Assembly: GCA_965219515.1 (NCBI GenBank)
Contig: OZ244776.1
Coordinates: forward strand, 3,844,001 to 3,908,000
From: Ilyomonas sp965219515
GTDB lineage: Bacteria; Bacteroidota; Bacteroidia; Chitinophagales; Chitinophagaceae
Direction of reading: 5' to 3'
DNA: 64,000 bases
In this document: positions 62,482-64,000 of the stretch, piece after piece
Layout: every line of letters begins with the position of its first letter
How positions within the stretch are numbered: position 1 is the first letter of the stretch
Notes under the pieces: model-generated
What the model was told of the DNA's origin: nothing
Seen by the model: only the letters and a program-made list of their open reading frames with translations
Databases searched by the model: none
Program-made: the position numbers and the translations under genes

Positions 62482-63390
62482 ATGATTTCTATCATCGTTT
62501 CATCGTATAAGAAAGAGTATTTTTCTCAATTTGAACAAAACATAAACGAAACAATCGGAATTCCTTACGAGATAATTAAAATTGATAATCCGGGCTTAAT
62601 GGGTTTATGTGAAGCTTATAACAAAGGAACACAATTGGCTAAGTACGACATATTGTGCTTTTCACATGAAGACATCAATATAAAAACAGTGAACTGGGGA
62701 AAAAAGGTAATTGAACAATTTAACGATAAAAGTATAGGCTTACTTGGCGTAGCCGGTTCAAAGCATAAGACATATATGTCTTCAGGATGGGATTTTGCGG
62801 GTGATGAAAACAAAATTATAAATTGTTTTAACCTTATACAATGCTTTAAAAACTCAAATCGAAATACGCTTCACAGCTATCAGAACCCAGACAAGCAATC
62901 AGCTTCGAATGTAGTAGTGATTGATGGCGTATGGTTTTGTACACGCAGAAAAATTTGTATAGAATTACCTTTCGATCAGAATACATTTACAGGATTTCAT
63001 TGCTATGATATTGACTTTTCATTGCAGGTTTTTCTGCATTATAAGGTAATGGTAACATACGAAGTGTTACTTGAGCATTTTTCTGAAGGCAACTTTGATA
63101 AAACATGGCTTTTAGAAACATTTAAACTGCACAATAAATGGAAAATGAAGTTGCCTGTCGGTTCAATTAAAATAGATAAAAACATTTCGAGAAAAGTAGA
63201 GTTTGTCACTTTTCATAATCTGTTATATCGTTTGCTTATTTACAACTTGCCATTAAAGCCAATCTATTCGTATATATGGCTTGATTTATCAAAATCTGTA
63301 GAAGCATTTGGCATCAAATATTTAGTTATGATTTTTACAAAACGGTTATTAGGTTATTATCGTAAAAGCAGAATAACCGGTAGCAAATGA
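62482..63390 (+). CDS. Glycosyltransferase (GT2-like, StrF type), paralogue 2
   Basis: Close homologue of the gene at 58721: MISIIVSSYKKEYFSQFE, NPGLMGLCEAYNKGTQLA, CFSHEDINIKTVNWGKK and LLEHFSEGNFDK match position by position. 302 residues. It is likely a second transferase of the same type in the same pathway, with changed specificity. A GT2 gene, a decayed GT2 gene and the IS element lie between the two. Confidence 0.85.
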   Translation: MISIIVSSYKKEYFSQFEQNINETIGIPYEIIKIDNPGLMGLCEAYNKGTQLAKYDILCFSHEDINIKTVNWGKKVIEQFNDKSIGLLGVAGSKHKTYMSSGWDFAGDENKIINCFNLIQCFKNSNRNTLHSYQNPDKQSASNVVVIDGVWFCTRRKICIELPFDQNTFTGFHCYDIDFSLQVFLHYKVMVTYEVLLEHFSEGNFDKTWLLETFKLHNKWKMKLPVGSIKIDKNISRKVEFVTFHNLLYRLLIYNLPLKPIYSYIWLDLSKSVEAFGIKYLVMIFTKRLLGYYRKSRITGSK

Positions 63391-63417
63391 TTCAAAGAGT
63401 TGGTAAGTGAATCGTTA

Positions 63418-64000
63418 ATGATGTTTAATATGACTATCGTCTCAGTCATCATTCCCAATTACAATCATGCGCCGTATCTGCAGCAGCGCATTGAATCTGT
63501 ATTGTATCAAACGTATCAAAATTTCGAACTGATAATATTAGATGATTGCTCAACAGATAACAGTAAAGAAATAATTGAATCTTATCGCAGTCATTCCAAA
63601 ATAAGTCATGTTATTTATAACGAAACCAATAGCGGCTCTACGTTTAAGCAATGGGAGCGAGGCATTGGCTTAGCGCAAGGCGATTACATTTGGATAGCCG
63701 AAAGCGACGACTGGTGCGAAGCCACATTGCTGCAAACGCTTGTCAATGGCATTACGTTCAATACTGATTGTACGGTAGCATATTGCCAGTCTTTTTATAT
63801 TCGTAACACCAACGAAATTTTTCATTATTCGCATGCAAAGCAGTTGGAAGAATGTATGAACGGAAAGGACTATATAAACAAACATCTGGTTTATCATTCG
63901 TCTATTTACAACGCCAGCATGGCGCTATTTAAAAAAGAGGTGTATGAAAAAATATCAAAGGATTTTACAAATTTCAGGTTTTGCGGCGATTGGGTTTTCT
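63418..64000 (+). CDS. Family 2 glycosyltransferase, 3' partial
   Basis: The frame runs off the right edge of the window. The N-terminus (VSVIIPNYNHAPYLQQRIES), LILDDCSTDNS and IWIAESDDWCEATL with the DxD-like SDD identify a GT2 enzyme. The start may be ATG 63418, 63421 or 63430; the conserved core begins right after. Base composition is again closer to the chromosome than in 57.4-63.4 kb. Confidence 0.88.
   Translation, partial: MMFNMTIVSVIIPNYNHAPYLQQRIESVLYQTYQNFELIILDDCSTDNSKEIIESYRSHSKISHVIYNETNSGSTFKQWERGIGLAQGDYIWIAESDDWCEATLLQTLVNGITFNTDCTVAYCQSFYIRNTNEIFHYSHAKQLEECMNGKDYINKHLVYHSSIYNASMALFKKEVYEKISKDFTNFRFCGDWVF

Overview
The window comes from a member of the Bacteroidota, most likely family Chitinophagaceae or a close relative. 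Evidence: type IX secretion (T9SS) C-terminal sorting domains, -7 boxes of the form TAnnTTTG in front of several genes, almost no Shine-Dalgarno sequences, type III glutamine synthetase, a DUF1800/DUF1501 pair, PafA-type phosphatase, GIN-domain and clan AA protease genes. It is a chromosomal mix of housekeeping and envelope genes with two accessory edges. I saw no rRNA, tRNA or CRISPR array.

Layout. 1-2.6 kb: end of an IS630-type element that has cut a T9SS-secreted alpha/beta-hydrolase gene. 2.7-9.1 kb: a GH2 glycosidase, a class 3 lipase, an orphan HicB antitoxin, then a stress-type cluster (carboxymuconolactone-decarboxylase-like protein, DGPF/YciI protein, ECF42-type sigma factor with a long C-terminal domain, DoxX protein). 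9.3-11.8 kb: a minus-strand operon of OB-fold protein, cytochrome c lipoprotein, YceI protein and DUF5777 beta-barrel, with a 7-bp tandem repeat array inside it. 11.9-14.9 kb: an ECF sigma factor overlapping a protein that joins an inner-membrane N-terminus to an outer-membrane-type barrel, divergent from a secreted cupredoxin; both divergent promoters carry GCAACC-N16-CGTWTT. 15-25 kb: folP, pafA-like phosphatase, DUF1800/DUF1501, amino acid permease, DUF4126, a sugar N-acetyltransferase and dnaN. 25.4-34.7 kb: a coiled-coil protein under a double TACGA-N6-TCGTA operator, metZ, OsmC, an SMR exporter, glutamine cyclotransferase, aspartic protease, BrkB, mltG, thioesterase, coaD, pyrB, pyrR. 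34.9-54.9 kb: thioredoxin-like protein, M16 peptidase, flavin monooxygenase, recJ, polyprenyl synthetase, OmpA-family protein, htpG, GIN protein, polytopic membrane protein, type III glutamine synthetase, and two exported ferritin-like proteins.

55.4-64 kb is a surface polysaccharide locus: ABC exporter (Wzm/Wzt-like), methyltransferase and glycosyltransferases, with a decayed glycosyltransferase, two closely similar glycosyltransferases and a complete IS5/IS903-type element with a perfect 9-bp target duplication. Base composition becomes visibly AT-rich inside the Wzt-like gene, which suggests exchange of the glycan-specific half of the locus.

I do not see a complete, clearly new defence or biosynthetic system. 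The most interesting items are regulatory: the ECF sigma/barrel module with its matched divergent promoters, the double dyad operator at 25.4 kb, the spaced direct repeats in front of the OmpA-family gene, and a dispersed element of about 90 bp.
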